Part shown: positions 9,579 to 17,423 of the stretch, one piece after another
Layout: each line of letters begins with the position of its first letter
Position numbering within the stretch: position 1 is the first letter of the stretch
Assembly: GCA_018702955.1 (NCBI GenBank)
Contig: JABJEK010000057.1
Span: 1 to 64,000, forward strand
DNA length: 64,000 nucleotides
DNA from: Rhodospirillaceae bacterium
GTDB taxonomy: Bacteria; Pseudomonadota; Alphaproteobacteria; UBA6615
Reading direction: 5' to 3'
Notes under the pieces: generated by a model
The model's input: only the letters and a program-made list of their open reading frames with translations
What the model was told of the DNA's origin: nothing
Database searches by the model: none
Program-made: the position numbers and the translations under genes

Positions 9579-10178
9579 ATGGCGATACTGAAAATAGCCC
9601 GCATGGGCCACCCGATCCTGCGCACCCGCGCGACCGACGTTCCCGACCCGACCGCCCCCGAGGTCGCGCGGCTCGTCGATGCGATGATCGAGACCATGGA
9701 CGACGCGGACGGCACCGGCCTGGCCGCGCCCCAGGTGCACATGCCCTGGCGGATCGTCGTCTACAAGGTCGAGGCCGACCGGATGGCGGATGAAGAATAT
9801 GACGAGGAAGAGGGCGCGGGTGACGAAGGTGCTGTTGAAGATGGCGGCGTGCCCCTGACCGTTCTGGTCAATCCGGTGGTCACGCCGGTGGGCGAGGAGA
9901 CCAACCTCGGCTTCGAGGCCTGCCTGTCCGTGCCCGGCATGGCCGGGGCGGTGCGCCGGTTCAATCAGGTGCAGGTGACCTATCTGACATTGGCTGGTGA
10001 GGAGATTTCCTTCGACGCGGAAGGCTTCCACGCGCGGGTGATCCAGCATGAATGCGACCATCTCGACGGGATCCTCTATCCGAGCCGGATAGACGACATG
10101 TCCCAGTTCGGCTTCGTCGAGGAACTGAGCAAGGGTGCGGCGGAGCAAGAGGTCGTGGAAGAGGGTGAGGATGGCTGA
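9579..10178 (+). CDS. def: Peptide deformylase with an acidic insertion
   Basis: Removes the formyl group from the N-terminal methionine of nascent proteins; a metalloenzyme. All three signatures are present in 199 residues: GTGLAAPQ (45-52), EACLSVPG (113-120, metal ligand Cys115) and HECDHLDG (157-164, ligands His157 and His161, catalytic Glu158). Between the first two motifs lies an extra acidic stretch, roughly residues 66-90, rich in Asp, Glu and Gly, which ordinary bacterial deformylases lack; it would extend a surface loop. The downstream COQ9 gene overlaps by 8 bases, so the two are translationally coupled. No fmt gene accompanies it here. Confidence 0.95.
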   Translation: MAILKIARMGHPILRTRATDVPDPTAPEVARLVDAMIETMDDADGTGLAAPQVHMPWRIVVYKVEADRMADEEYDEEEGAGDEGAVEDGGVPLTVLVNPVVTPVGEETNLGFEACLSVPGMAGAVRRFNQVQVTYLTLAGEEISFDAEGFHARVIQHECDHLDGILYPSRIDDMSQFGFVEELSKGAAEQEVVEEGEDG

Positions 10179-10839
10179 CGCGCCGCATATGGATGCCGAG
10201 CGGCGCGCGATCCTCGACGCGATCCTGCCCCATGTGCCCTTCGACGGGTGGTCCCAGCGGGCATTGCGCGGGGCCGCGGCAGGCGCCGGCCTCGATGTGG
10301 CCATGGTGCAGCTCGCCTTTCCGGGTGGGGTGGCCGAGGTAATCGCTTACTGGAGTGACGCGGCCGACGCCGCGATGGCTGCCGCCTATGCCGAAGCGGA
10401 CGGCGACGAGATGCGGTTTCGCGAGCGGATCACCTGGCTGGTGCGCGCCCGGATCGGCGCGGTGGCCGACCATCGTGAGGCTGTTCGGCGCGCGCTCACC
10501 TATCTGGCGCAACCCCAGCACAGCGGGGCAGGTCTGCGATGCCTTTACCGGACCGTCGACGAGATGTGGTACGCGGCGGGCGACCGGGCGACGGACTTCA
10601 ATTTCTACACCAAGCGGCTGACCCTGGCCGGGGTCTATTCCTCGACCCTGCTGTACTGGCTCGATGACGCGTCCGAGGACAGCGAAGCGACGTGGGAATT
10701 CCTGGATCGCCGCATTGCCGGGGTGATGCGAGTGCCGCAGCGGAAGGAAAAGCTCCGCCGGGCAGGAACCTATCTGCCGAACCCGAAGCGGTTCGCGCGG
10801 CTGGTCTCGGAACGGCTACGCGAGGGTGGGGTTGGCTAG
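10171..10839 (+). CDS. COQ9 family protein (ubiquinone biosynthesis accessory)
   Basis: A 222-residue helical protein of the COQ9 family. In mitochondria COQ9 binds lipid and presents ubiquinone precursors to COQ7; the bacterial proteins are presumed to act similarly at the membrane. Family features are the TetR-like N-terminal helices (AILDAILPHVPFDGWSQRAL), the central DEMWYAAGDRATDFNFYTKRLTLAGVYSSTLLYW core and the C-terminal amphipathic region. The start was set at the ATG at 10171, inside the last codons of def, because it has GAGGGTGAGG upstream and leaves the family N-terminus intact. Confidence 0.9.
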   Translation: MADAPHMDAERRAILDAILPHVPFDGWSQRALRGAAAGAGLDVAMVQLAFPGGVAEVIAYWSDAADAAMAAAYAEADGDEMRFRERITWLVRARIGAVADHREAVRRALTYLAQPQHSGAGLRCLYRTVDEMWYAAGDRATDFNFYTKRLTLAGVYSSTLLYWLDDASEDSEATWEFLDRRIAGVMRVPQRKEKLRRAGTYLPNPKRFARLVSERLREGGVG

Positions 10840-10867
10840 TCGAACCTAGCTCCCGAACGAGTTCCTG

Positions 10868-12103
10868 TTAATGGGCCGCCTGCAGCCGCGTCACCGGCCG
10901 GTCATCGATCGCCATGTGTACCGCCGCTGCAATGAAACCCAGCGCGATCGCGATCCACCAGACGGTTTCGTAGGAGCCGGTCGCGTCGAACACGCGCCCG
11001 CCGAGCCAGACGCCCAGGAATGCGCCGACCTGGTGGCTCAGGAAGACGATCCCGAACAAGGTTGCCATATAGCGGGTGCCGAAGATCTGCGCGACGAGGC
11101 CGCTCGTGAGCGGCACCGTCCCGAGCCAGAGAAAACCAATGGCCGCCGCGAAGATCATCACGCCGGCCGTGCTCGGGGGCGTGATGACGAATGCGAAGAT
11201 CACCAGAGAGCGCATCGCGTAGAGGCCGGAAAGCAGGTGCTTTTTGCTGTGGCGGCCGCCGAGCCAGCCGAACCCCCACGAGCCGATGCCGTTGCACACG
11301 GCGATGACGACCAGCGCGGTTGCCGCCAATTTGGGCGTGAAGGCCAGGTCGCCGAGATAGGCCGGCAGATGGACGGCGATGAAGCGGACGTGGAACCCGC
11401 AGACGAAAAACCCGACGATCAGCAGGATATAGCCCGAATTGCTGCGCGCCTCGAAGAGCGCCTCACCGAGCTTCTGCGTCGATGGTGTTTCCGTGCTGGT
11501 GCTGTTCATTCGCCGGATGACCAGCGCCAGCGGGACGATGAGGCTGACGATGCAGGCGACCGCGATCAGTGCGACGGGCCACCCATAGGCGGAGATCATC
11601 TGCTGGCTGAAGGGCACGATGAGGAACTGGCCGAGGGTGCCGCAGGCCGTCACGGTGCCGAGCCACACGCTGCGCTTTTCGGCGCTGACATTGCGACTGA
11701 CGATCGACAGAACCAGCGGCATGCCGGTCGCCGCGGCGGCGAAGCCGACCAGGAATCCGGCGTTCACGAACATCGCCACCGGTGTGACCGATTGCGACAT
11801 CAGCACCAGGCCGACGAAGTACAGCACGCCGCCTGTTGCCAGCACGCGGGGCGCTCCCCATTTGTCAGCGATTGCCGCGACGAAGGGCGTCGTCAGGCCG
11901 ATGATGAGCGCCTGGCCGGCGAGCGCCAGTGACAGAATTTCGCGCCCCCAGCCCTGTTCGGCACTGATCGGCAACATGTACAGGCCGAAGGTCTGCTGGA
12001 TACCGGCGGAAATGACGATGACCGCCAGCGCACTGGCGAGAACGATCCAGGTCTGGCGACCCCGCGCGGACCCGCTGTCAGGCATTGTGGCGTTCTGGTT
12101 CAT
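10868..12103 (-). CDS. Major facilitator superfamily permease
   Basis: A 411-residue protein with about twelve hydrophobic segments. It resembles the monocarboxylate / oxalate-formate antiporter-like MFS group: N-terminal QTFGLYMLPISAEQGWGRE and the cytoplasmic loop motif FVAAIADKWGAPRVLATGG. The substrate is not identifiable. The ATG at 12103 is preferred; a GTG at 12142 would add 13 residues and overlap purK by 20 bases. The gene follows purE-purK on the same strand, so read-through from the purine genes is possible, though no functional link is obvious. Confidence 0.85.
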   Translation of the reverse strand: MNQNATMPDSGSARGRQTWIVLASALAVIVISAGIQQTFGLYMLPISAEQGWGREILSLALAGQALIIGLTTPFVAAIADKWGAPRVLATGGVLYFVGLVLMSQSVTPVAMFVNAGFLVGFAAAATGMPLVLSIVSRNVSAEKRSVWLGTVTACGTLGQFLIVPFSQQMISAYGWPVALIAVACIVSLIVPLALVIRRMNSTSTETPSTQKLGEALFEARSNSGYILLIVGFFVCGFHVRFIAVHLPAYLGDLAFTPKLAATALVVIAVCNGIGSWGFGWLGGRHSKKHLLSGLYAMRSLVIFAFVITPPSTAGVMIFAAAIGFLWLGTVPLTSGLVAQIFGTRYMATLFGIVFLSHQVGAFLGVWLGGRVFDATGSYETVWWIAIALGFIAAAVHMAIDDRPVTRLQAAH

Positions 12104-12122
12104 TTTGCTGATCGACCCGCGA

Positions 12123-13232
12123 TCATCCGCCAAATACCGCACCCAGCCGCGTCACATGCCCCATCTTGCGGCCCGGGCGGGTTTCGGTCTTGCCGTAGAG
12201 ATGTAGCCGCGCCTGGGGGTCTTTGATCTCGTCGCGCCAGGTCTCGACGTCATCGCCGATCAGGTTCTTCATCACCGCGTCGCAGCGGCGCGTGGGGTCG
12301 CCGAGCGGCAGGCCGCAGATGGCGCGGACGAGCTGTTCGTACTGGCTGGTGCGCCCGGCATCGATGCTCCAGTGACCTGAATTATGCGGTCGCGGGGCGA
12401 CCTCATTGACCAGCACGTCCCCCTCGGCGGTGACGAACATTTCGACCGCCAGCAGGCCGACCACGCCGAGGCCCTCGCACAGGCGGGTGGCGATATCACG
12501 TGCCTTGTCGGCGGTCGCGTCGGGGATAGAGGCCGGGACGATGGTCTCGTCGAGGATATGGTTGCGGTGGCGGTTCTCGACCGGGACGAAGGCCGCGGTC
12601 TCGCCGCTCGCCGTGCGGGCGACGATGACGGAGATTTCGAGGTCGAAATCCACGAAGCCTTCGAGGATGCCGCCGTCGGTGGCGGGGCCGGCGCCGCTGT
12701 CGGCCCAGGCCGCCTCGGGGTCGGTGTTCGCGTCGATCCCGACCTGACCCTTGCCGTCATAGCCGAAGCGGACGGTCTTCAGGACCGAGGGCGTGCCGAT
12801 TTCGGTGATGGCGTCCGCCAGTTCGGCGGCGCTCGTGACGGCACGGAAGGGTGCAGTGGCGATGCCGAGTTCGTTGGCGAAGGTCTTCTCGCGGAGCCGG
12901 TTTTGGGCCACGGCCTGGACCGACGGGGAGGGGTGGACGGGCACGTGTTCTGCGATCCGTTCGAGGGTCGTGATGGGCACGTTCTCGAACTCGAGCGTCG
13001 CGACGTCGATGTCGGCGGCAAACGCGTCCAGGGCGGCGTTGTCATCGAAGGCCGCCAGGGTCGTGCGGGCGGCGATCTGGGCGGCGGGCTCATCCGCGCT
13101 CTGGCAGAAGATGTGGCAGCGATAGCCGAGGTTGGCCGCCGCAAGTGCTGTCATGCGGCCGAGCTGGCCGCCGCCGAGAATGCCGATTGTGGCGCCAGGC
13201 AGGATGCGCGCGCCGCTGTCGTCCCCGGACAT
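12123..13232 (-). CDS. purK: 5-(carboxyamino)imidazole ribonucleotide synthase
   Basis: ATP-grasp enzyme of purine synthesis that makes N5-CAIR from AIR, bicarbonate and ATP. The 369-residue sequence has the N-terminal GILGGGQLGRMTALAAANLGY motif, the ATP-grasp core KTVRFGYDGKGQ, the metal-binding region VNEVAPRPHNSGHWSIDA and the C-terminal GHVTRLG. The start at 13232 (MSGDDSG) is 4 bases after the purE stop. With PurE it performs the bacterial two-step route to CAIR. Confidence 0.96.
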   Translation of the reverse strand: MSGDDSGARILPGATIGILGGGQLGRMTALAAANLGYRCHIFCQSADEPAAQIAARTTLAAFDDNAALDAFAADIDVATLEFENVPITTLERIAEHVPVHPSPSVQAVAQNRLREKTFANELGIATAPFRAVTSAAELADAITEIGTPSVLKTVRFGYDGKGQVGIDANTDPEAAWADSGAGPATDGGILEGFVDFDLEISVIVARTASGETAAFVPVENRHRNHILDETIVPASIPDATADKARDIATRLCEGLGVVGLLAVEMFVTAEGDVLVNEVAPRPHNSGHWSIDAGRTSQYEQLVRAICGLPLGDPTRRCDAVMKNLIGDDVETWRDEIKDPQARLHLYGKTETRPGRKMGHVTRLGAVFGG

Positions 13233-13236
13233 GGTT

Positions 13237-13731
13237 TCAGGAATCGCTGGTTGGCGCGTCGGCGACGGCGTCGGTCTGGTTGGCGCGCCACGCATCGAGA
13301 GCGGCTGTTACCGCAGTGTCTTCGAGGCCGACCACGGACGCCGCGAGCAATGCGGCGTTGACCGCGCCTGCACGGCCGATCGCGAGGGTGCCCACAGGCA
13401 CGCCGGCCGGCATCTGGGCGATCGACAGGAGGCTGTCCATGCCGGAAAGCGCCTTGCTCTCCACCGGCACGCCGAAAACAGGCAGGCTGGTCATGGCCGC
13501 GGTCATGCCGGGCAGATGGGCGGCCCCGCCGGCGCCGGCGATGATCACCTTCAAGCCACGGTCGCGCGCGGCCTTGGCATAGGCGGACATGCGGTCGGGG
13601 GTGCGATGGGCGGAGACGATCTTGACCTCGTGCGCGACCCCAAGCTGCTCAAGGGTTTCGGCGGCATGGCGCATGGTTTCCCAGTCGGACTGGCTTCCCA
13701 TGATAATTCCGACAACCGGCGCATCTGCCAT
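13237..13731 (-). CDS. purE: N5-carboxyaminoimidazole ribonucleotide mutase
   Basis: Converts N5-CAIR to CAIR, the step after PurK. The 164-residue class I PurE shows [22 protein letters not shown] (catalytic His), [15 protein letters not shown] and [11 protein letters not shown]. The start at 13731 (MADAPVVG) has GGGAGA as ribosome site; the open frame runs 31 residues further upstream without support. It is first in the purE-purK operon and reads divergently from the GGDEF gene. Confidence 0.97.
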   Translation of the reverse strand: MADAPVVGIIMGSQSDWETMRHAAETLEQLGVAHEVKIVSAHRTPDRMSAYAKAARDRGLKVIIAGAGGAAHLPGMTAAMTSLPVFGVPVESKALSGMDSLLSIAQMPAGVPVGTLAIGRAGAVNAALLAASVVGLEDTAVTAALDAWRANQTDAVADAPTSDS

Positions 13732-13857
13732 CTGCGTCTCCCTGGCGTGTATTGGGGGCTTGGGGCCCGGAAAAGCGGGGATTATAGGAGTGCTGCCCGG
13801 TGTGGCAAGCGCGGTGGTGCGCATTGCGCCTGTTTCGCGACAATACGCAAAGATTTG

Positions 13858-13865
13858 TTAACCAC
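13858..13865 (+). promoter_or_regulatory. CtrA-like half-site upstream of the GGDEF gene
   Basis: TTAACCAC, matching seven of eight bases of the TTAACCAT half-site recognised by the alphaproteobacterial cell-cycle regulator CtrA. It lacks a second half at the normal spacing, so support is weak. Confidence 0.25.
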
Positions 13866-13946
13866 TTTCGGAATAGTGTCGAGCAGCGTATTTTTGTGGC
13901 AATCCAGTTGTTTGCCGGCTTTAGGTATCACCCCGACGGGGTTTGG

Positions 13947-14702
13947 ATGAAGATCGAACGCACGCAGCCCGGCCGCACGAATGCGGCGAAACCGGTTCGC
14001 GCCCCTGACCAGGCGGCGCAGGCTGCGCAGGCCTATGGGGTGGCCGGCGCCGAACAGGCGAGCGCGCCACCGCCATCGGGCGACGTCGCGACGATCGCCG
14101 GCCTGAGCGAAACAGACCTGACACCGAAGGTGCGCCAGGCGCTCGATCTGCTGATGACGGAAGTCCAGCGAATGCGCGAGGAGTTGAGCCAGGCGCGGCA
14201 CAGGATCAACTATCTTGAGAAGCTGGCGGATGAAGACACGCTGGTGCCGGTGGCGAACCGTCGCGCGTTTGTGCGCGAGATGAGCCGTATGGTGGCCTAT
14301 GCCGAGCGATATGGTGCCGGTTCGAGCGTCCTCTATTTCGACATTAACGGCTTCAAGGAAATCAACGACCAGCATGGGCACGCCGCCGGCGACGCCGCGC
14401 TGCGGCAGATTGCAGAATTGCTGGCCGAAAATGTTCGTGAATCCGACATCGTCGGCCGGCTGGGCGGCGATGAGTTCGGCGTGATCCTTGCCCAGGCCTC
14501 ACCCGAGGTCGCAGCAGAGAAGGCGGCATCCCTTTCGGCGTTGATCGCCACCACGCCGCTCGATTGGGAGGGCACCGCGATTACGTTATCGGTGTCTTAT
14601 GGCGTCTATTCTTTCTCGGGCACCGAGGATGCGGGCGAGGCGCTGCAGCGCGCCGATCAGGCCATGTACGAACAGAAGCAGGGTCGCGCCGTCGGTGATT
14701 AG
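13947..14702 (+). CDS. Stand-alone GGDEF protein (diguanylate cyclase)
   Basis: Probably makes cyclic di-GMP from two GTP in the cytoplasm. The 251 residues consist of a disordered Ala/Pro/Gln-rich head (1-50), a short helical coiled-coil segment (about 55-92) and one GGDEF domain. The domain is complete: DEDTLVPVANRRAF, metal ligand in FDINGFKEIND, GGDEF at 173-177 and SYGVYSF. An allosteric I-site RxxD (Arg164-Glu-Ser-Asp167) lies five residues before GGDEF, so product inhibition is expected. There is no sensor, response-regulator or membrane domain; input may come through the coiled coil. A CtrA-like half-site lies 82 bases upstream and a small GC hairpin just before the ATG. Confidence 0.92.
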   Translation: MKIERTQPGRTNAAKPVRAPDQAAQAAQAYGVAGAEQASAPPPSGDVATIAGLSETDLTPKVRQALDLLMTEVQRMREELSQARHRINYLEKLADEDTLVPVANRRAFVREMSRMVAYAERYGAGSSVLYFDINGFKEINDQHGHAAGDAALRQIAELLAENVRESDIVGRLGGDEFGVILAQASPEVAAEKAASLSALIATTPLDWEGTAITLSVSYGVYSFSGTEDAGEALQRADQAMYEQKQGRAVGD

Positions 14703-14755
14703 TGGCGATTAGCCGCGACCGCGTTCCGCTCAGGCGTGTATTAGTCTGATCCGGC

Positions 14756-14971
14756 TCAGGCGATGATGTCGGGCAGCAGCTCGTTCTCGATTTGTAGAAT
14801 CTCGTCCTTCAAACCAAGCTTTCGCTTTTTTAGCCGCTGAACCTGCAGCTGATCGAACGGTTGCTCGTCAGTAATGCGCGCGATGACATCATCAAGGTCA
14901 CGGTGTTCGCTCAGCAGTTCGTTCAGGCGAAGCTGCAGGGTCTCCTGATCCGATGTGAGGTCGTCCGACAA
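14756..14971 (-). CDS. DUF465 / YdcH-family small protein (first of a divergent pair)
   Basis: A small basic helical protein. Its recognisable part runs from LQLRLNELLSEHRDLDDVI through DQLQVQRLKKRKLGLKDEILQIENELL, the typical DUF465 pattern of two helices with a KKRKLxLKDEI turn. Function is unknown in the family. No ATG is in frame. I use the TTG at 14971 (71 residues), which matches the family length of about 60-80; a TTG at 15103 would give 115 residues. The second DUF465 gene at 15180 faces away from it, so the two probably share the intergenic region. Confidence 0.75.
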   Translation of the reverse strand: MSDDLTSDQETLQLRLNELLSEHRDLDDVIARITDEQPFDQLQVQRLKKRKLGLKDEILQIENELLPDIIA

Positions 14972-15179
14972 TTCAAGCGTCCGGTCTTGCGGGGTTTGGT
15001 TGAGGACAACCAGTATAGCAGTCCGGGCCTCGGCGCGCGTGGTACCGCTCTCGACTGTTCTCCACAATGCGGTCGGGCGTTGGGCGGCATCATGCCTTCC
15101 CAATTCACGGTGAATCGGCTTAGCATTCGCAGGTGATCTTTTCGATAAGCCCTAGCTCTTGGACAAGGAGACGCGTCAC

Positions 15180-15347
15180 GTGATGATGGATGTCAGGATC
15201 GAAAATCTGAAGCGCAAGCACGCCACCCTGGATGAGGAGATCGGAGGCGAAGTTCAGCGCCCCATTCCCGATCAGGCAGCGATTTCCGAGTTGAAGAAAG
15301 AAAAATTGAAATTGAAGGACGCGATTGTCAGCCTCCAGGAAGCCTGA
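15180..15347 (+). CDS. DUF465 / YdcH-family small protein (second of a divergent pair)
   Basis: A 55-residue helical protein with the DUF465 pattern: RIENLKRKHATLDEEI, then a short Pro-containing turn, then ISELKKEKLKLKDAIVSLQ. The start could be the GTG at 15180 or the ATGs at 15183 or 15186; AAGGAG at 15165-15170 best fits the GTG. A TTG at 15159 would place the ribosome site inside the gene. A strong terminator follows. Function is unknown; it is a paralogue of the divergent neighbour. Confidence 0.8.
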   Translation: MMMDVRIENLKRKHATLDEEIGGEVQRPIPDQAAISELKKEKLKLKDAIVSLQEA

Positions 15348-15375
15348 CGAACGCCCAATTGACCATCTCAGAAGA

Positions 15376-15406
15376 AAAGGCGGCTCCTAAGAGCCGCCTT
15401 TGTTGT
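15376..15406. terminator. Terminator between DUF465 and the acyl-CoA synthetase
   Basis: Perfect 11 bp stem (15376-15386 with 15391-15401), CTAA loop, T-rich on the right and A-rich on the left. It can therefore serve both the DUF465 gene (plus) and the convergent acyl-CoA synthetase (minus). Confidence 0.85.
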
Positions 15407-15424
15407 TTGAAGGCCTGCGTTGGG

Positions 15425-17062
15425 CTATTCAGCCGCGCTCGCGAGGGCGACCGCCTGATCGCGAAGCTTGAATTTCTGAATCTTGCCGGTCGATGTCTTG
15501 GGCAGCGGCCCGAACACGACATGGTGCGGGCATTTGAAGTGGGCGAGGTTGTCCCGGCAATGCTGGATGATGTCTTCTTCAGTGGCTTCGACACCGGGTT
15601 TCAGCTCGATGAAGGCACAGGGTGTCTCGCCCCATTTCTCGTCCGGCCGGGCGACGACGCCGACTGCGGCGACCGCGGCATGCCGGTACAGCGCATCCTC
15701 GACCTCGATCGATGAGATGTTCTCGCCGCCCGAGATGATGATGTCTTTCGATCGGTCCTTGAGTTCGATGTAGCCGTCGGGATGCCAGACCCCGAGATCG
15801 CCGGTGTGGAACCAACCGCCGGCAAAGGCCTCGTCGGTGGCCTTCGGGTTTTTCAAGTAGCCCTTCATCGTGACATTGCCGCGGGTGAAGACCTCACCCA
15901 GGGTCTCGCCATCCTGCGGGACCGGGACCAGGGTCTCTGCGTCGGCGACCATCATGTCTTCCAGGACCTCGTAGGGCACGCCCTGGCGTGACTGCAGGCG
16001 GGCGCGCTCCTCGAGCGGCAGCGCGTCCCATTCGTCCTGCCAGGCGCAGATGATGGCCGGACCGTAGATTTCGGTCAGGCCATAGACATGGGTGACGTTG
16101 ATGCCTTCCTCCGACATTGCCGCGAGTACGGCGGCCGGGGGTGGGGCCGCGGCGGTCATGAACTCGACCTGCTGCTCGAACGGGCGGCGGTCCGCGTCGG
16201 TGGCGTTGACGATCATTTGCATGACGATCGGCGCTCCGCACAGATGGGTGATGTCCTTGGTCTCGAATGCCTTGTAGATGTTGGCGGCGTTCACGTCGCG
16301 CAGGCAGACATTGGTGCCGGCCACGGCGGTCACGCCCCAGGTAAAGCACCAGCCGTTGCAGTGGAACATCGGCAGGGTCCACAGATAGACCGGGCCGCCG
16401 GTCGCCCCCCAGGTGAAGACGTTGCCGATCGCGTTCAGATAGGCCCCCCGGTGGTGGAACACCACGCCCTTGGGGTTGCCGGTCGTGCCGGACGTGTAAT
16501 TGAGCGCAATCGCGTCCCATTCATCGTCGGGGAACGACCATTCGAATTCGGGATCACCGGTGGCGATGAAGGCCTCATAGTCCATCTCGCCGAGTTTCTC
16601 GCCGCCCGGACCTTCCTTGTCGTCGATGTCGATGACGATCGGGTCGACCTTGGCCAGCGCGAGGGCCTCCTTGATGATGGGTGCAAATTCGGTGTCGGTC
16701 AGCAGCACCTTCGCCTCGCCATGATCGAGGATGAAGGCGATGGCCTTGGCGTCGAGGCGATAGTTCAGCGCGTTGATCACGCCGCGGGTCATCGGCACAC
16801 CGAAATGGGATTCGAGCATCGGCGGCGTATTGGGCGACATGATGGCCACGCAATCACCGACCCCGATGCCGCGCTGGCTGAGCGCCGAGGCGAGGCGGCG
16901 CGCGCGGGCGTAGAATTCCGCATAGGTGAAGCTGGTGTCGCCATGCACGACGGCTGCCCGGTTGGGATACACCTTTGCCGAGCGCCGTAAGAAGCTGAGC
17001 GGCGACAGCGGCATAAAGTTCGCCGCGTTCTTGTCCAGATCGGTTTCGAAATGATTGGTCAT
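15425..17062 (-). CDS. Acyl-CoA synthetase (AMP-forming)
   Basis: Activates a carboxylic acid to its CoA thioester through an acyl-adenylate. The 545 residues carry all ANL-superfamily signatures: P-loop YTSGTTGNPKGV, YGLTEIYGP, GWFHTGDLG, the hinge DRSKDIIISGGENIS and the catalytic-lysine tail PKTSTGKIQKFKLR. The sequence type resembles medium/short-chain acyl- or methylmercaptopropionate-CoA ligase (DmdB-like) proteins, but the substrate is not fixed by sequence. The ATG at 17062 follows GGAGG by 5 bases. It lies 42 bases downstream of the DUF1192 gene on the same strand. Confidence 0.93.
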   Translation of the reverse strand: MTNHFETDLDKNAANFMPLSPLSFLRRSAKVYPNRAAVVHGDTSFTYAEFYARARRLASALSQRGIGVGDCVAIMSPNTPPMLESHFGVPMTRGVINALNYRLDAKAIAFILDHGEAKVLLTDTEFAPIIKEALALAKVDPIVIDIDDKEGPGGEKLGEMDYEAFIATGDPEFEWSFPDDEWDAIALNYTSGTTGNPKGVVFHHRGAYLNAIGNVFTWGATGGPVYLWTLPMFHCNGWCFTWGVTAVAGTNVCLRDVNAANIYKAFETKDITHLCGAPIVMQMIVNATDADRRPFEQQVEFMTAAAPPPAAVLAAMSEEGINVTHVYGLTEIYGPAIICAWQDEWDALPLEERARLQSRQGVPYEVLEDMMVADAETLVPVPQDGETLGEVFTRGNVTMKGYLKNPKATDEAFAGGWFHTGDLGVWHPDGYIELKDRSKDIIISGGENISSIEVEDALYRHAAVAAVGVVARPDEKWGETPCAFIELKPGVEATEEDIIQHCRDNLAHFKCPHHVVFGPLPKTSTGKIQKFKLRDQAVALASAAE

Positions 17063-17104
17063 GTAATCCTCCACGCACCGTTGGCCGGCGCTAATTCTTG
17101 AACC

Positions 17105-17302
17105 CTAATTCTTGAACAGGGCGTCCGCATCGCCGCGCAAGGATTCCCGGCCCGCTATTTCGGCCTCGGCGCGCGCGATCTCCTGCTTGGCATGCTCGAT
17201 ATAGTCTTTCAGCTCCTCAATCGATAGAGCCTCGACCTTCATCTCGCTGAAATCGCCTGGGTGCCCCTGGAATGTCGGTTCCAGATCATCGTCCGCACTC
17301 AT
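17105..17302 (-). CDS. DUF1192 family small protein
   Basis: A 65-residue protein of the alphaproteobacterial DUF1192 family. The diagnostic segment is LSIEELKDYIEHAKQEIARAE, a helix preceded by an acidic N-terminus, then EIAGRESLRGDADALFK. No function is known. It precedes the acyl-CoA synthetase. Its last 14 bases, including the stop, are duplicated just beyond the stop. Confidence 0.85.
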   Translation of the reverse strand: MSADDDLEPTFQGHPGDFSEMKVEALSIEELKDYIEHAKQEIARAEAEIAGRESLRGDADALFKN

Positions 17303-17423
17303 GTTCGCCTCCCTGCCGGTGTCGCCTGTTCAATGAACGGCTTGTCGTTGTGCATCGAGTTTGACGCGCCTAGATTGCGCCCGCAACCATCAGAAAGATT
17401 GAGACCCAGAACGGAGGGTGACC

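Noticed and set aside
9441-10304. N-terminal extension of the class IV aminotransferase to 10304
   Set aside because: The extra 288 codons lie antisense to def and COQ9, have no family similarity and look like a shadow frame in GC-rich DNA.
12103-12142. GTG start for the MFS permease at 12142
   Set aside because: It would add 13 charged residues and overlap purK by 20 bases, with no ribosome site; the ATG at 12103 is simpler.
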